This document shows positions 51,865-59,561 of a DNA stretch of 64,000 nt, piece by piece. The position numbers and the translations under genes are program-made. The stretch covers positions 216,027 through 280,026 of the forward strand of contig JAEUVX010000015.1 in the NCBI GenBank assembly GCA_016786615.1, given 5' to 3'. Under the pieces are notes generated by a model, which did no database searches, had not been told where the DNA came from, and worked only from the letters and a program-made list of their open reading frames with translations. The stretch comes from Flavipsychrobacter sp. (lineage in GTDB: Bacteria > Bacteroidota > Bacteroidia > Chitinophagales > Chitinophagaceae). Every line of letters starts with the position of its first letter. Positions within the stretch are counted from its first letter, which is position 1.

Positions 51865-52794
51865 ATGAAAAACAAGAACAGAGGCAGGATAGGTACGGTT
51901 ACGACAATCGCATTGATTGTTGCAGGAATAGTTGTTTATAACAAATACCTGCGAAGCAAACCCAATGAATATATTGCCTTTTACAATACAGTAAAAGGGC
52001 TACAGGCATCATCACCTGTACTTATTAAAGGTGTACGCGTAGGAAAGATAAAATCTATAGAAATACTACCCGATGGTATAGTGAAAGTGACCATGTTGCT
52101 GAATGACGAATTACAAATACCTGACAGTTCGAAAGCCATGCTGATGTCGGCTGGTGTATTGAGTGATAAAACAATCAGTATAGTACTTGCGGATAATGAC
52201 CACTACATGCTGCCCGGCGATACTTTATTGTCTGAAATGGACAATAGCACTATGAATGCATCTGCCCAGGTAGCTCCGTTTACTGAAACTGCAAAATACT
52301 TGTTGTATAGTACCGATACCACGCTGCGTGATATCAATCACCAACTGCAAAACGGGCTGATGAAGAGCTTTGTACTGCCACTTGCAGACTTTGAAAAAAG
52401 TATGCATAAATACGAAGGCCTGTCTGCAAGCTACAATAGCAAAGGCGACAGTATTGCCAAGACCATTAACAGTATAAGTAACAGCACTGCGAATATGGCT
52501 AAGGACAGCAGGAGTTGGGGTAAAAGCATCAGCAATATACAGACGCAAACCAAAGAACTTGCAGATAAGGATATGCGTCAGCAACTGAGCAGTATCAGAA
52601 GTAATATTAAAAAACTGAACACTACCGTAACAGATGTAACAAAACCAGGTGGCGATGTACATAAACTGGCTATAGACAAAGCAACTTATACAAGTGCTGC
52701 GCTACAACTGGATACCGCCAACCAAAGTATGAAAGAACTAAAAGAGAACCCTCCGGGTTTCAGCATACTAGGCAAAAGCAAGAAGAAGAAATGA
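51865..52794 (+). CDS. MCE family protein (MlaD-like)
   Basis: 309 residues, one N-terminal membrane helix (about 12-30). MCE domain about 38-118: NEYIAFYNTVKGLQASSPVLIKGVRVGKIKSIEIL, then SKAMLMSAGVLSDKTISIVLADN. The remainder is helical and coiled-coil-like (SSIRSNIKKLNTTVTDV). MlaD proteins carry phospholipids across the periplasm together with MlaE and MlaF. These two are not adjacent here, so the gene is an orphan. Stop is directly adjacent to the convergent barrel gene (0 bp gap). Confidence 0.87.
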   Translation: MKNKNRGRIGTVTTIALIVAGIVVYNKYLRSKPNEYIAFYNTVKGLQASSPVLIKGVRVGKIKSIEILPDGIVKVTMLLNDELQIPDSSKAMLMSAGVLSDKTISIVLADNDHYMLPGDTLLSEMDNSTMNASAQVAPFTETAKYLLYSTDTTLRDINHQLQNGLMKSFVLPLADFEKSMHKYEGLSASYNSKGDSIAKTINSISNSTANMAKDSRSWGKSISNIQTQTKELADKDMRQQLSSIRSNIKKLNTTVTDVTKPGGDVHKLAIDKATYTSAALQLDTANQSMKELKENPPGFSILGKSKKKK

Positions 52795-53463
52795 TTAATT
52801 AATGAGGTACATCAACCTCAGCGAAAATAAGGTATTCGTTTGCCTGCCGCTACCGTCGCTAAACCAGTAAGGTATTTTATCCGCATCACGGATGCTGGCC
52901 ATTGAGTGCTGGTATCGCAAGCCGAGGAACCATCCTTTATAAAACTGCATATTGGCATTCAGCACGAGGCTTACATCCTCTCTGACAAACGCATTTTTAT
53001 CCGGCGAAAATGTAATGGGCTGGTCTGTAAACACTTCCTCACTCGATTTTATCAACCCAGCATAAGCACCTCCTACCCCTATACTCCACTTGTCATTCAG
53101 TAAAAAATGTAATACCAACGGAAGCTCCAGATAATTGAGGTTGACCTTATAGCTTTCTACAAACGTCCCCACGTAATACGAATCGAAAACACGAACACCA
53201 CGACAACCTTTTTGAGTATAAAGCAACTCTACAGATGCGTGCAAACGGGATAATAACCGTACATAAATGGTACCTCCTGCATTGAAGCCAACCTTACGAT
53301 ACCCATCATAAATATCACCATTCAGGGCAGAAAAGTTCAGACCTCCTATTGCCCCGCCATAAAATTTTTTATCCTTATTGTTTTCAAAAAAGCCCCTGCC
53401 CTGTGCAACACACTGTATGCTTACTATCACCAACAGGTATAATATGGCAATAGCATGTTTCAT
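52795..53463 (-). CDS. outer-membrane beta-barrel protein, PorT-like, paralogue 1
   Basis: 222 residues, signal peptide ending CVAQ. Alternating hydrophobic strands and an ending LFSLRLMYLIN (aromatic and hydrophobic C-terminal strand) fit an outer-membrane barrel. The pattern RGFFENNKDKKFYGGAIGGLNFSALNGDIYDGYRKVGFNAGG is shared with the two further paralogues at 53473 and 54573. The family (outer membrane beta-barrel / PorT-like) is widespread in Bacteroidota; function unknown. Confidence 0.75.
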   Translation of the reverse strand: MKHAIAILYLLVIVSIQCVAQGRGFFENNKDKKFYGGAIGGLNFSALNGDIYDGYRKVGFNAGGTIYVRLLSRLHASVELLYTQKGCRGVRVFDSYYVGTFVESYKVNLNYLELPLVLHFLLNDKWSIGVGGAYAGLIKSSEEVFTDQPITFSPDKNAFVREDVSLVLNANMQFYKGWFLGLRYQHSMASIRDADKIPYWFSDGSGRQTNTLFSLRLMYLIN

Positions 53464-53472
53464 AAGCAGTTA

Positions 53473-54120
53473 TTAATTAAACAGGTACATTAATCTGAAA
53501 GTGACAACATTATTGTATTGCTCGGTACGCCCAAAGCCCGGTGGTGTAGTACCGCGCACGCTTACCAAAGAGTATTGGAAACGGCCAGTAACATAAAACT
53601 TACCTGCAATTTTCACATTGGCACTCAGAACCATACAATAGTCGCTTTTACGAAAAGGATAATCCTCAGATTTCAGGTTCTGTGGCGGGTCTGTATCAAA
53701 TACCTCCGACTGATTGATGAGCCTGCTGTATGAAAAGCCGGCACCAAAATGGTCGCCACGAGCATCGAAATAATATAACTGTATCGGCAGGTCTACATAA
53801 TTCAATATAGCCTTGTAGCTGATAATAGAAAATGACTGATTGCTGGATGCTTTCACAACATTACTGCGGCTACCTTTGCGGGTATATAACATCTCCAGTC
53901 CTGCACCTATCTCGTTGCTGAACATGGTATATACACCTGCACCTGCATTAATGCCTGCTTTGCTATAACCGGCATAATTATCGCCGTCTATCTGTGTGAA
54001 GTTTCCACCCGCTGAAACCATACCACGGAATAAACGCGGGTCTTCTACATAATAATTGCTTTGGGCGCTTGCCACCCAACTACCTAAAAGAAGTATAATC
54101 GTATTTAATAACCTGTTCAT
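53473..54120 (-). CDS. outer-membrane beta-barrel protein, PorT-like, paralogue 2
   Basis: 215 residues from ATG 54120; an upstream in-frame Met at 54153 would overlap the thioesterase gene. Signal peptide ending WVASAQ. Shares GDNYAGYSKAGINAGAGVYTMFSNEIGAGLEMLYTRKGSRS-type pattern with the paralogues and ends VVTFRLMYLFN. It lies 9 bp upstream of paralogue 1. Likely an outer-membrane porin or receptor; function unknown. Confidence 0.75.
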   Translation of the reverse strand: MNRLLNTIILLLGSWVASAQSNYYVEDPRLFRGMVSAGGNFTQIDGDNYAGYSKAGINAGAGVYTMFSNEIGAGLEMLYTRKGSRSNVVKASSNQSFSIISYKAILNYVDLPIQLYYFDARGDHFGAGFSYSRLINQSEVFDTDPPQNLKSEDYPFRKSDYCMVLSANVKIAGKFYVTGRFQYSLVSVRGTTPPGFGRTEQYNNVVTFRLMYLFN

Positions 54121-54124
54121 ACTT

Positions 54125-54544
54125 TTAAAACTTTCTGCCCTCGGTTGTTTCAATATTATGTCTTAATGATTCGCTCACCGGTACCTTTATATTATTCTTA
54201 AAATCGAAAACCACAATAACATCTTCTGCTTCAGCGGCAATTTCACCTTTGTCGTTCAAGATACGATGATGAATACCAAAGCTGGTATTTTTTATAAAAT
54301 TAACGGATGCCTGTACTATGATATTGCCGGGATAAAATAACGGCTTTATAAACCTGCAACTTGTTGACAATAACATAGGCCCGATACCGGTATCGTCAAA
54401 AGACTGCCTGAAACCGCAAACTTCCCAATAATTAACCCTGGATGCCTGTATATACTTGAAATAAGAAACGTTATTAATATGCCCGAACATGTCCATCTCA
54501 CTCCAATCGAGCCTCAATGCCAGTTCAACAGGTTTGTTATTCAT
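54125..54544 (-). CDS. acyl-CoA thioesterase (hotdog fold, 4HBT type)
   Basis: 139 residues. Motif LALRLDWSEMDMFGHINNVSYFKYIQASRVNYWE carries the conserved Asp (about residue 16 region) of 4-hydroxybenzoyl-CoA-like thioesterases. The fold is a single hotdog domain with one central helix. It probably hydrolyses acyl-CoA in the cytoplasm. It is inserted between two paralogous barrel genes in the same direction; the functional link is not clear. Confidence 0.86.
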   Translation of the reverse strand: MNNKPVELALRLDWSEMDMFGHINNVSYFKYIQASRVNYWEVCGFRQSFDDTGIGPMLLSTSCRFIKPLFYPGNIIVQASVNFIKNTSFGIHHRILNDKGEIAAEAEDVIVVFDFKNNIKVPVSESLRHNIETTEGRKF

Positions 54545-54572
54545 ATTAATACAGCTTATTACATCATTAATG

Positions 54573-55259
54573 CTAATACTTCTGCCCGAAGAGATATACC
54601 AATCTTACAACATACAGGTTATTAAATTGCTTTGCACGAGAGAAATCGTAGTTAACATCGGTACGTATCGGTGCCAGCGAGTATTGATACCTGACATTAA
54701 AAAAAAGGCCTTTAACCAACCTCAGGTTAAACCCTACCAACAGGTTAACATCTGCCCTTCTGAAGGGATAGCCCGATATATTAACAGTATCGTCATATTT
54801 AGGATTGTTAGTAGTAAGGGACTCTTTTAAAGATACTAACTGAGAATAAGATAAGCCGACACCAATATGGCTTTTACGCTTATCCATTATATGTATCATA
54901 ATAGGTATTTCGGCATAGTCCAGCGATATACCGTATTGCCTGATTTCTATTTCTTTGGTAAGATTTGCCAGTTGCGCTTTATGCCCCCTACTGCCTTTCT
55001 GAGAATACAGGATTTCAAGGCTGCCTGCAAAACGTTGCCCAAAACGGGTATATACAATACCACCTACATTTAACCCTGTTTTATAATACCCTGCATAATC
55101 ATCCCCATCGACCTGGCAAAAATTGGCACCTACAACCGGGCCACCATAAAATGTATTCTCCTGCTCTACATAATAACTTTGTGCATATATATGGGTTGCT
55201 GTGAACAGAAAACTAACTAATGCCAATAATAATCCCCTGAATTTTCTAATTTTAGCCAT
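54573..55259 (-). CDS. outer-membrane beta-barrel protein, PorT-like, paralogue 3
   Basis: 228 residues from ATG 55259; the frame is open further upstream but would run into the divergent gene. Signal peptide ending THIYAQ. Pattern QENTFYGGPVVGANFCQVDGDDYAGYYKTGLNVGGIVYTRFGQ is clearly related to paralogues 1 and 2. Ends NLYVVRLVYLFGQKY. An outer-membrane protein of unknown function; first gene of the four-gene unit. Confidence 0.75.
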   Translation of the reverse strand: MAKIRKFRGLLLALVSFLFTATHIYAQSYYVEQENTFYGGPVVGANFCQVDGDDYAGYYKTGLNVGGIVYTRFGQRFAGSLEILYSQKGSRGHKAQLANLTKEIEIRQYGISLDYAEIPIMIHIMDKRKSHIGVGLSYSQLVSLKESLTTNNPKYDDTVNISGYPFRRADVNLLVGFNLRLVKGLFFNVRYQYSLAPIRTDVNYDFSRAKQFNNLYVVRLVYLFGQKY

Positions 55260-55278
55260 CGAAACCAGCATTGCAAGA

Positions 55279-55584
55279 ATGAGCTTCAAATATACGGCAA
55301 ACACCCTTAAAAAACTGGAACAGCTTTTTGAAGAAGCCAAATACGTTATACGATACGAAAAGGGTACTTTCAACTCGGGCTACTGTATTTTGGAGGACAG
55401 GCGCGTTGCGGTAATCAACAAATTTCTGAGTGTTGAAGGACGCATTAACGCCCTGATAGAAATACTACCAACCATCAGCGTAAACGAGGATGAACTGAGC
55501 GGTGAAATGCAGAAATGGTACAAGCAACTGAAAGAAGTACCTGGCAAAGCAGAAGATATACCACAAAGCGAAACAGAACTCTAA
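55279..55584 (+). CDS. small conserved protein of unknown function
   Basis: 101 residues from ATG 55279 (earlier Met at 55201 overlaps the divergent gene's promoter and start). Sequence includes FEEAKYVIRYEKGTFNSGYCILEDRRVAVINKFLSVEGRINALIEIL. It is cytoplasmic and without known motif. The MBL gene starts 3 bp after its stop. This pair is common in Bacteroidota (my recollection). Confidence 0.7.
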   Translation: MSFKYTANTLKKLEQLFEEAKYVIRYEKGTFNSGYCILEDRRVAVINKFLSVEGRINALIEILPTISVNEDELSGEMQKWYKQLKEVPGKAEDIPQSETEL

Positions 55585-55587
55585 ACC

Positions 55588-56352
55588 GTGAAAATTACAT
55601 TTTTAGGTACCGGTACATCGCAGGGGGTTCCATTTATTGGCTGTGATTGTGCTGTTTGCACATCGCCCGATAAACGCAATGACAGGTTGCGTACTTCTGT
55701 ATTAATAGAAACACCTGAAGCAACAGTTGTAATAGATAGCGGCCCTGACTTCCGTCAGCAGATGTTGCGATACAAAGTGAGGAAACTAGATGCAATCGTT
55801 TTTACGCATGGCCATAAAGACCATGTGGCTGGTATGGATGATGTCAGGGCATACAATTTTCACGATGGGAAAGCCATGCAAGTATACGCCAACCTGAACA
55901 CACAGGAAGTATTGAAACGGGAATTTCAATATGTGTTTCAAAACCTGAATTACCCGGGCATACCACAAGTAGATTTAAATACAATTGATGGCTATAACTC
56001 ATTTTCAATCAATGGATTAGAGTTTACACCAATTCGAGTGTTACACTATAAAATGGAGGTGTTAGGCTTCCGCATCGGCGATTTTACTTACATCACAGAT
56101 GCAAACTACATAGAACTTGAAGAAATAAACAAAGTAAAAGGAAGTAAAGCGTTGGTTTTAAATGCTTTGAGATATCAGGAACATCCATCACACTTTACGC
56201 TTCCGCAAGCTATTGATGTAGCCCATGCTATCAATGCAGATAATACTTATTTCACCCATATAAGCCATCAATTGGGACTGCACGATGCAGTGGAAGATAC
56301 CCTACCCGAAGGCATGCACCTTGCTTACGACGGGCTGACACTGGAACTATAA
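55588..56352 (+). CDS. MBL fold metallo-hydrolase (PhnP/ribonuclease Z-like)
   Basis: 254 residues from GTG 55588. Starts KITFLGTGTSQGVPFIGCDCAVCTSPDKRNDRLR, with CDCAVC Cys pair as in PhnP. The metal site is FTHGHKDHVAGMDD (HxHxDH), further His at about 171 to 207 (LRYQEHPSHFTLPQAI). A phosphodiesterase role is likely, e.g. cyclic phosphate processing. No phn genes are adjacent. Confidence 0.88.
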   Translation: MKITFLGTGTSQGVPFIGCDCAVCTSPDKRNDRLRTSVLIETPEATVVIDSGPDFRQQMLRYKVRKLDAIVFTHGHKDHVAGMDDVRAYNFHDGKAMQVYANLNTQEVLKREFQYVFQNLNYPGIPQVDLNTIDGYNSFSINGLEFTPIRVLHYKMEVLGFRIGDFTYITDANYIELEEINKVKGSKALVLNALRYQEHPSHFTLPQAIDVAHAINADNTYFTHISHQLGLHDAVEDTLPEGMHLAYDGLTLEL

Positions 56353-56397
56353 ATACAAATCTATTATATACTTAACTTTACCGCATATACAATTTAT

Positions 56398-56940
56398 ATG
56401 AGAAGCATATTAACAACCCTACTGATTGCAACTACTATCGGCACTGCAAACGCACAATATGAAAACACAACTATTAAGGCAGGTATGAAGGCTCCGGAAA
56501 TAACCATGAACGGTGTGGATGATAAACCCATGAAACTATCAGAAATATATAAAAAACGAGTGGTACTGATAGACTTCTGGGCATCGTGGTGCGGACCATG
56601 CCGCAGGGCAAACCCAAGGTTGGTAGCATTATATAACAAATACAAAAACGAAAAAATTAAGGGTGCTAAAAAGGGGTTTGAGATAGTAAGCGTATCGCTG
56701 GATAAAGACAAAGACCCATGGATAAAAGCCATTGCGAAAGACAGCCTATACTGGCAATACCACATGAGCGACCTGAAAGGATGGAAGTCTGTAGTATCTG
56801 AAACCTACGGTATAGGCTTTATACCCCAGGCATGTCTTGTGGGGCCCGATGGCAAGATAATAGCAGTATATACATTTGCAGAGCAGGCTGAGGCAGACCT
56901 TGAAAAGCTGACAAAGGAAGGATACAAGAAAGGAAATTAG
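56398..56940 (+). CDS. TlpA-like thioredoxin-fold protein
   Basis: 180 residues, signal peptide ending ANAQ. Thioredoxin fold with WASWCGPCRRANP (active-site WCGPC at about 63-67). Includes AKAGMKAPEITMNGVDDKPMKLSEIYKKRVVLIDFWASW pattern typical of AhpC/TSA-TlpA. Acts as a periplasmic reductase for cytochrome maturation or protein thiols. The DsbD-like protein at 25595 could recharge it. It is monocistronic. Confidence 0.9.
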   Translation: MRSILTTLLIATTIGTANAQYENTTIKAGMKAPEITMNGVDDKPMKLSEIYKKRVVLIDFWASWCGPCRRANPRLVALYNKYKNEKIKGAKKGFEIVSVSLDKDKDPWIKAIAKDSLYWQYHMSDLKGWKSVVSETYGIGFIPQACLVGPDGKIIAVYTFAEQAEADLEKLTKEGYKKGN

Positions 56941-56976
56941 AATATATCTTAATGTATAGTATTAAAAATGAATTAT

Positions 56977-57007
56977 TTGATAAATAACATCATTATTACT
57001 ATCTTTG
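56977..57007 (+). promoter_or_regulatory. promoter of the L31 gene
   Basis: TTG at 56977-56979, 20 nt, TATCTTTG at 57000-57007; a full match to the Bacteroidota consensus. The leader is about 48 nt. Confidence 0.78.
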
Positions 57008-57061
57008 CACACTCTAAATAAAAGCGGCATGGCAAAATCCATGCATTAAAACATACATATA

Positions 57062-57313
57062 ATGAAAAAAGGAATACATCCGGAAAGCTATCGTTTAGTT
57101 GTTTTCAAAGACATGACTAACGATTATACTTTCGTTACACGCTCTACAGCAGCTACTAAAGAAACTATTGTTTGGGAAGATGGTAATGAGTATCCATTGG
57201 TAAAAGTGGAGATTTCTAATACATCTCACCCTTTCTACACAGGTAAGTCAATGTTTGTGGATACAGCAGGCCGTATCGACAAATTCAAAAAACGTTACGA
57301 AAAGAAAAAGTAA
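57062..57313 (+). CDS. rpmE2: 50S ribosomal protein L31, type B
   Basis: 83 residues: [30 protein letters not shown], then [42 protein letters not shown]. It lacks the CxxC zinc motif, so it is type B, which replaces the zinc form at low zinc in other bacteria. In Bacteroidota it is commonly the only copy. A terminator follows. Confidence 0.97.
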   Translation: MKKGIHPESYRLVVFKDMTNDYTFVTRSTAATKETIVWEDGNEYPLVKVEISNTSHPFYTGKSMFVDTAGRIDKFKKRYEKKK

Positions 57314-57343
57314 TAACGTTATATCATATTTGCATTACGCACG

Positions 57344-57372
57344 AAAAATCCCGACTTTTGTCGGGATTTTTT
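57344..57372 (+). terminator. terminator of the L31 gene
   Basis: AAAAATCCCGAC pairs with GTCGGGATTTTT (12 bp) around TTTT, then T. It ends 5 nt before the next start codon (57377), so the next gene depends on its own promoter or on read-through. Confidence 0.85.
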
Positions 57373-57376
57373 GATT

Positions 57377-58570
57377 ATGCAGGTCATCCTCTTCGATACA
57401 TCCGTACGCAATAGTTTACTACCATTTACCCATACCCGCCCGGTGGCAGATATACGATGTGGTATTTTGACAATGCGCGAACGTTGGGAGCGATTCCTCA
57501 GCAAACCAACAAGTACACTTACCGTACCATACTTACAACATGTATTTCCGCATGAAAGCGGAGAAGATAACCTTTACATAAACGGAGCTGTATTTGCCAA
57601 CCCCGGCATTGCAGATGCCATATCATCTTTAGCAATCGGCGAAAAGCTGGTAAAAGATGAATTGGTAATAGCACTTAGAACACAAAAAACAATCAATACT
57701 ACTGAAGATATTGCTTATCAGAATATCGCCAAGACATACGAAGGCAATGTAGCATCGCTTAAAAATGTCTGGGACATATTTTCGATAAACGGAGAGGCAA
57801 TAAAGGGCGACTTCAAGTTGCTTACCTACAATAAAACCAGTGTCTCTATGCCGGATGATATCATTGTAAAAGGCAGCGAGAACATATTTATTGAAGAAGG
57901 TGCTGTAATAAATGCAGGCTGCATTATTAATGCAACAACAGGACCGGTGTATATAGGTAAAGATGCTGAAATACTTGAGGGCTGTATGCTGAGAGGCCCT
58001 ATAGCACTGTGCGAACATGGCGTAATAAAAATGGGAGCCAAAGTGTATGGCGATACCACAATCGGGCCGGGATGCAAAGTAGGTGGAGAGATAAGTAATG
58101 TTGTATTTTTTGCCAACAGCAACAAAGGGCATGACGGCTACCTTGGCAATGCAGTGATAGGAGAATGGTGCAACCTTGGCGCAGACACTAATTGCAGCAA
58201 CCTGAAGAACAACTATGATGAAGTGAAAATATGGGATGAACACTCCAATAAATCGGTGAAAACAGGACTTACCTTCTGCGGGCTTATTATGGGCGACCAT
58301 TCTAAATGTGGAATCAATACAATGTTCAATACAGGTACTGTAGTGGGTGTATCATCCAACATATTCGGTGCAGGCTTTCCCGAAAAATTCATTCCCTCAT
58401 TTTGCTGGGGTGGCAGCGATGGCATGACTACATATAGCTTTGAAAGAGCCATAGACACTGCCGGCCGCATGATGGCACGCCGCAACAAACAACTGACAAC
58501 TACTGAAAAAGATATGTATCAATACATATTCAACAATACTACAATCCAAAGAGATTTATTTGCAAAATAA
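57377..58570 (+). CDS. GlmU-like putative sugar nucleotidyltransferase
   Basis: 397 residues from ATG 57377. N-terminal region VILFDTSVRNSLLPFTHTRPVADIRCGILTMRERW resembles the sugar-nucleotidyl-transferase domain PF13562. From about 175 the chain has left-handed beta-helix hexapeptides (GPVYIGKDAEILEGCMLRGPIALCEHGVIKMGAKVYG), as in GlmU acyltransferase domain. True GlmU pyrophosphorylase signatures are not complete, so the activity is uncertain. The tpiA gene follows. Confidence 0.82.
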   Translation: MQVILFDTSVRNSLLPFTHTRPVADIRCGILTMRERWERFLSKPTSTLTVPYLQHVFPHESGEDNLYINGAVFANPGIADAISSLAIGEKLVKDELVIALRTQKTINTTEDIAYQNIAKTYEGNVASLKNVWDIFSINGEAIKGDFKLLTYNKTSVSMPDDIIVKGSENIFIEEGAVINAGCIINATTGPVYIGKDAEILEGCMLRGPIALCEHGVIKMGAKVYGDTTIGPGCKVGGEISNVVFFANSNKGHDGYLGNAVIGEWCNLGADTNCSNLKNNYDEVKIWDEHSNKSVKTGLTFCGLIMGDHSKCGINTMFNTGTVVGVSSNIFGAGFPEKFIPSFCWGGSDGMTTYSFERAIDTAGRMMARRNKQLTTTEKDMYQYIFNNTTIQRDLFAK

Positions 58571-58598
58571 AAACAACATAAAAATTAACCAACCAAAA

Positions 58599-59366
58599 AT
58601 GCGTAAGAAAATTGTAGCCGGAAACTGGAAAATGAATATGAACCTTGATGAGGGCCATGCACTTGTAGCCGGCATCTTGAAAGGATTACCCGAATTGAAT
58701 GCAGATAAACAAGTAGTGATTGCCCCACCCTTCATCAACATACAACACACGTTTTACCAAATAGAAGATGTAGACTATGTGCATGTAGCAGCACAAAACT
58801 GCAGTACAGAAAATGCAGGTGCATATACTGGCGAGGTATCTGCACACATGATACAACACGCAGGCGCATCTTATGTTATCATTGGCCACTCTGAACGCCG
58901 CGAATACTATAATGAAACAGATGCTATGCTGGCACAAAAAACAGATACTGCTCTGGACAACGGATTGAAAGTTATTTTTTGCTGCGGCGAACCATTATCT
59001 GTTCGCGATGCGGGTACAGAAAATGATTATGTAGAAGCACAACTGAAAGCAGGTTTATTTCATCTGCACAAACACCAGCTGGCAAACATAGTAGTAGCAT
59101 ACGAACCGATTTGGGCTATTGGCACAGGACGCACAGCCAGCAGCCAGCAAGCACAGGATATGCATGCACATATACGCAGTGTATTTGCAGCACAATACGG
59201 ACAGGCAATAGCAGATGGCCTGACTATATTATACGGCGGAAGCTGCAAACCATCGAACGCAGCAGAGCTGTTTGCATGTGCAGATGTTGACGGCGGATTA
59301 ATTGGCGGCGCTTCATTAAAAGCTGAAGAATTCTTAGGTATTATAGATGCTATGATGCAGGCGTAG
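58599..59366 (+). CDS. tpiA: triosephosphate isomerase
   Basis: 255 residues from ATG 58599, giving MRKKIVAGNWKMNMN; an upstream in-frame Leu/Met at 58560 would overlap the previous gene. Catalytic residues: Lys in GNWKMN, His in IIGHSERREYY, Glu in VVAYEPIWAIGTG. Ends ASLKAEEFLGIIDAM. Glycolytic isomerase of glyceraldehyde-3-phosphate and DHAP. It lies 28 bp after the nucleotidyltransferase gene, probably in one transcript. Confidence 0.97.
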   Translation: MRKKIVAGNWKMNMNLDEGHALVAGILKGLPELNADKQVVIAPPFINIQHTFYQIEDVDYVHVAAQNCSTENAGAYTGEVSAHMIQHAGASYVIIGHSERREYYNETDAMLAQKTDTALDNGLKVIFCCGEPLSVRDAGTENDYVEAQLKAGLFHLHKHQLANIVVAYEPIWAIGTGRTASSQQAQDMHAHIRSVFAAQYGQAIADGLTILYGGSCKPSNAAELFACADVDGGLIGGASLKAEEFLGIIDAMMQA

Positions 59367-59386
59367 AAAAAAAGGCAAAGATTTTT

Positions 59387-59416
59387 TTGCAGGAAAATAA
59401 AATGCTCTTATCTTTG
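59387..59416 (+). promoter_or_regulatory. promoter of tRNA-Glu
   Basis: TTG at 59387-59389, 19 nt, then TATCTTTG at 59409-59416. Perfect consensus, 18 nt ahead of the mature 5' end. Confidence 0.8.
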
Positions 59417-59434
59417 CAATCCCAAACGGGAAAT

Positions 59435-59506
59435 GCCGCGTTGGTCAATCGGCTAAGACGCCTCCCTTTCACGGAGGAATGACGGGTTCGACTCCCGTAC
59501 GTGGTA
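59435..59506 (+). tRNA. tRNA-Glu (anticodon TTC)
   Basis: The 72-nt cloverleaf has acceptor GCCGCGT/ACGTGGT, D-stem GTC/GAC, anticodon stem CCTCC/GGAGG with loop CTTTCAC (anticodon TTC), T-arm ACGGGTTCGACTCCCGT, discriminator A. CCA is not encoded. Confidence 0.94.
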
Positions 59507-59510
59507 CGAA

Positions 59511-59540
59511 AAAAGGCAACTATAACAGTTGCCTTTTTTT
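59511..59540 (+). terminator. terminator of tRNA-Glu
   Basis: AGGCAACT pairs with AGTTGCCT around a 5-nt loop, followed by seven T. It also overlaps the stop codon of the recombinase frame on the opposite strand. Confidence 0.85.
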
Positions 59541-59561
59541 ATTGTTCCTTAGTTATTTTTG
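59529..59561 (+). promoter_or_regulatory. promoter of tRNA-Arg
   Basis: TTG at 59529-59531 and TATTTTTG at 59554-59561, 22 nt apart; the -7 box is 10 nt ahead of the tRNA. Confidence 0.6.
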
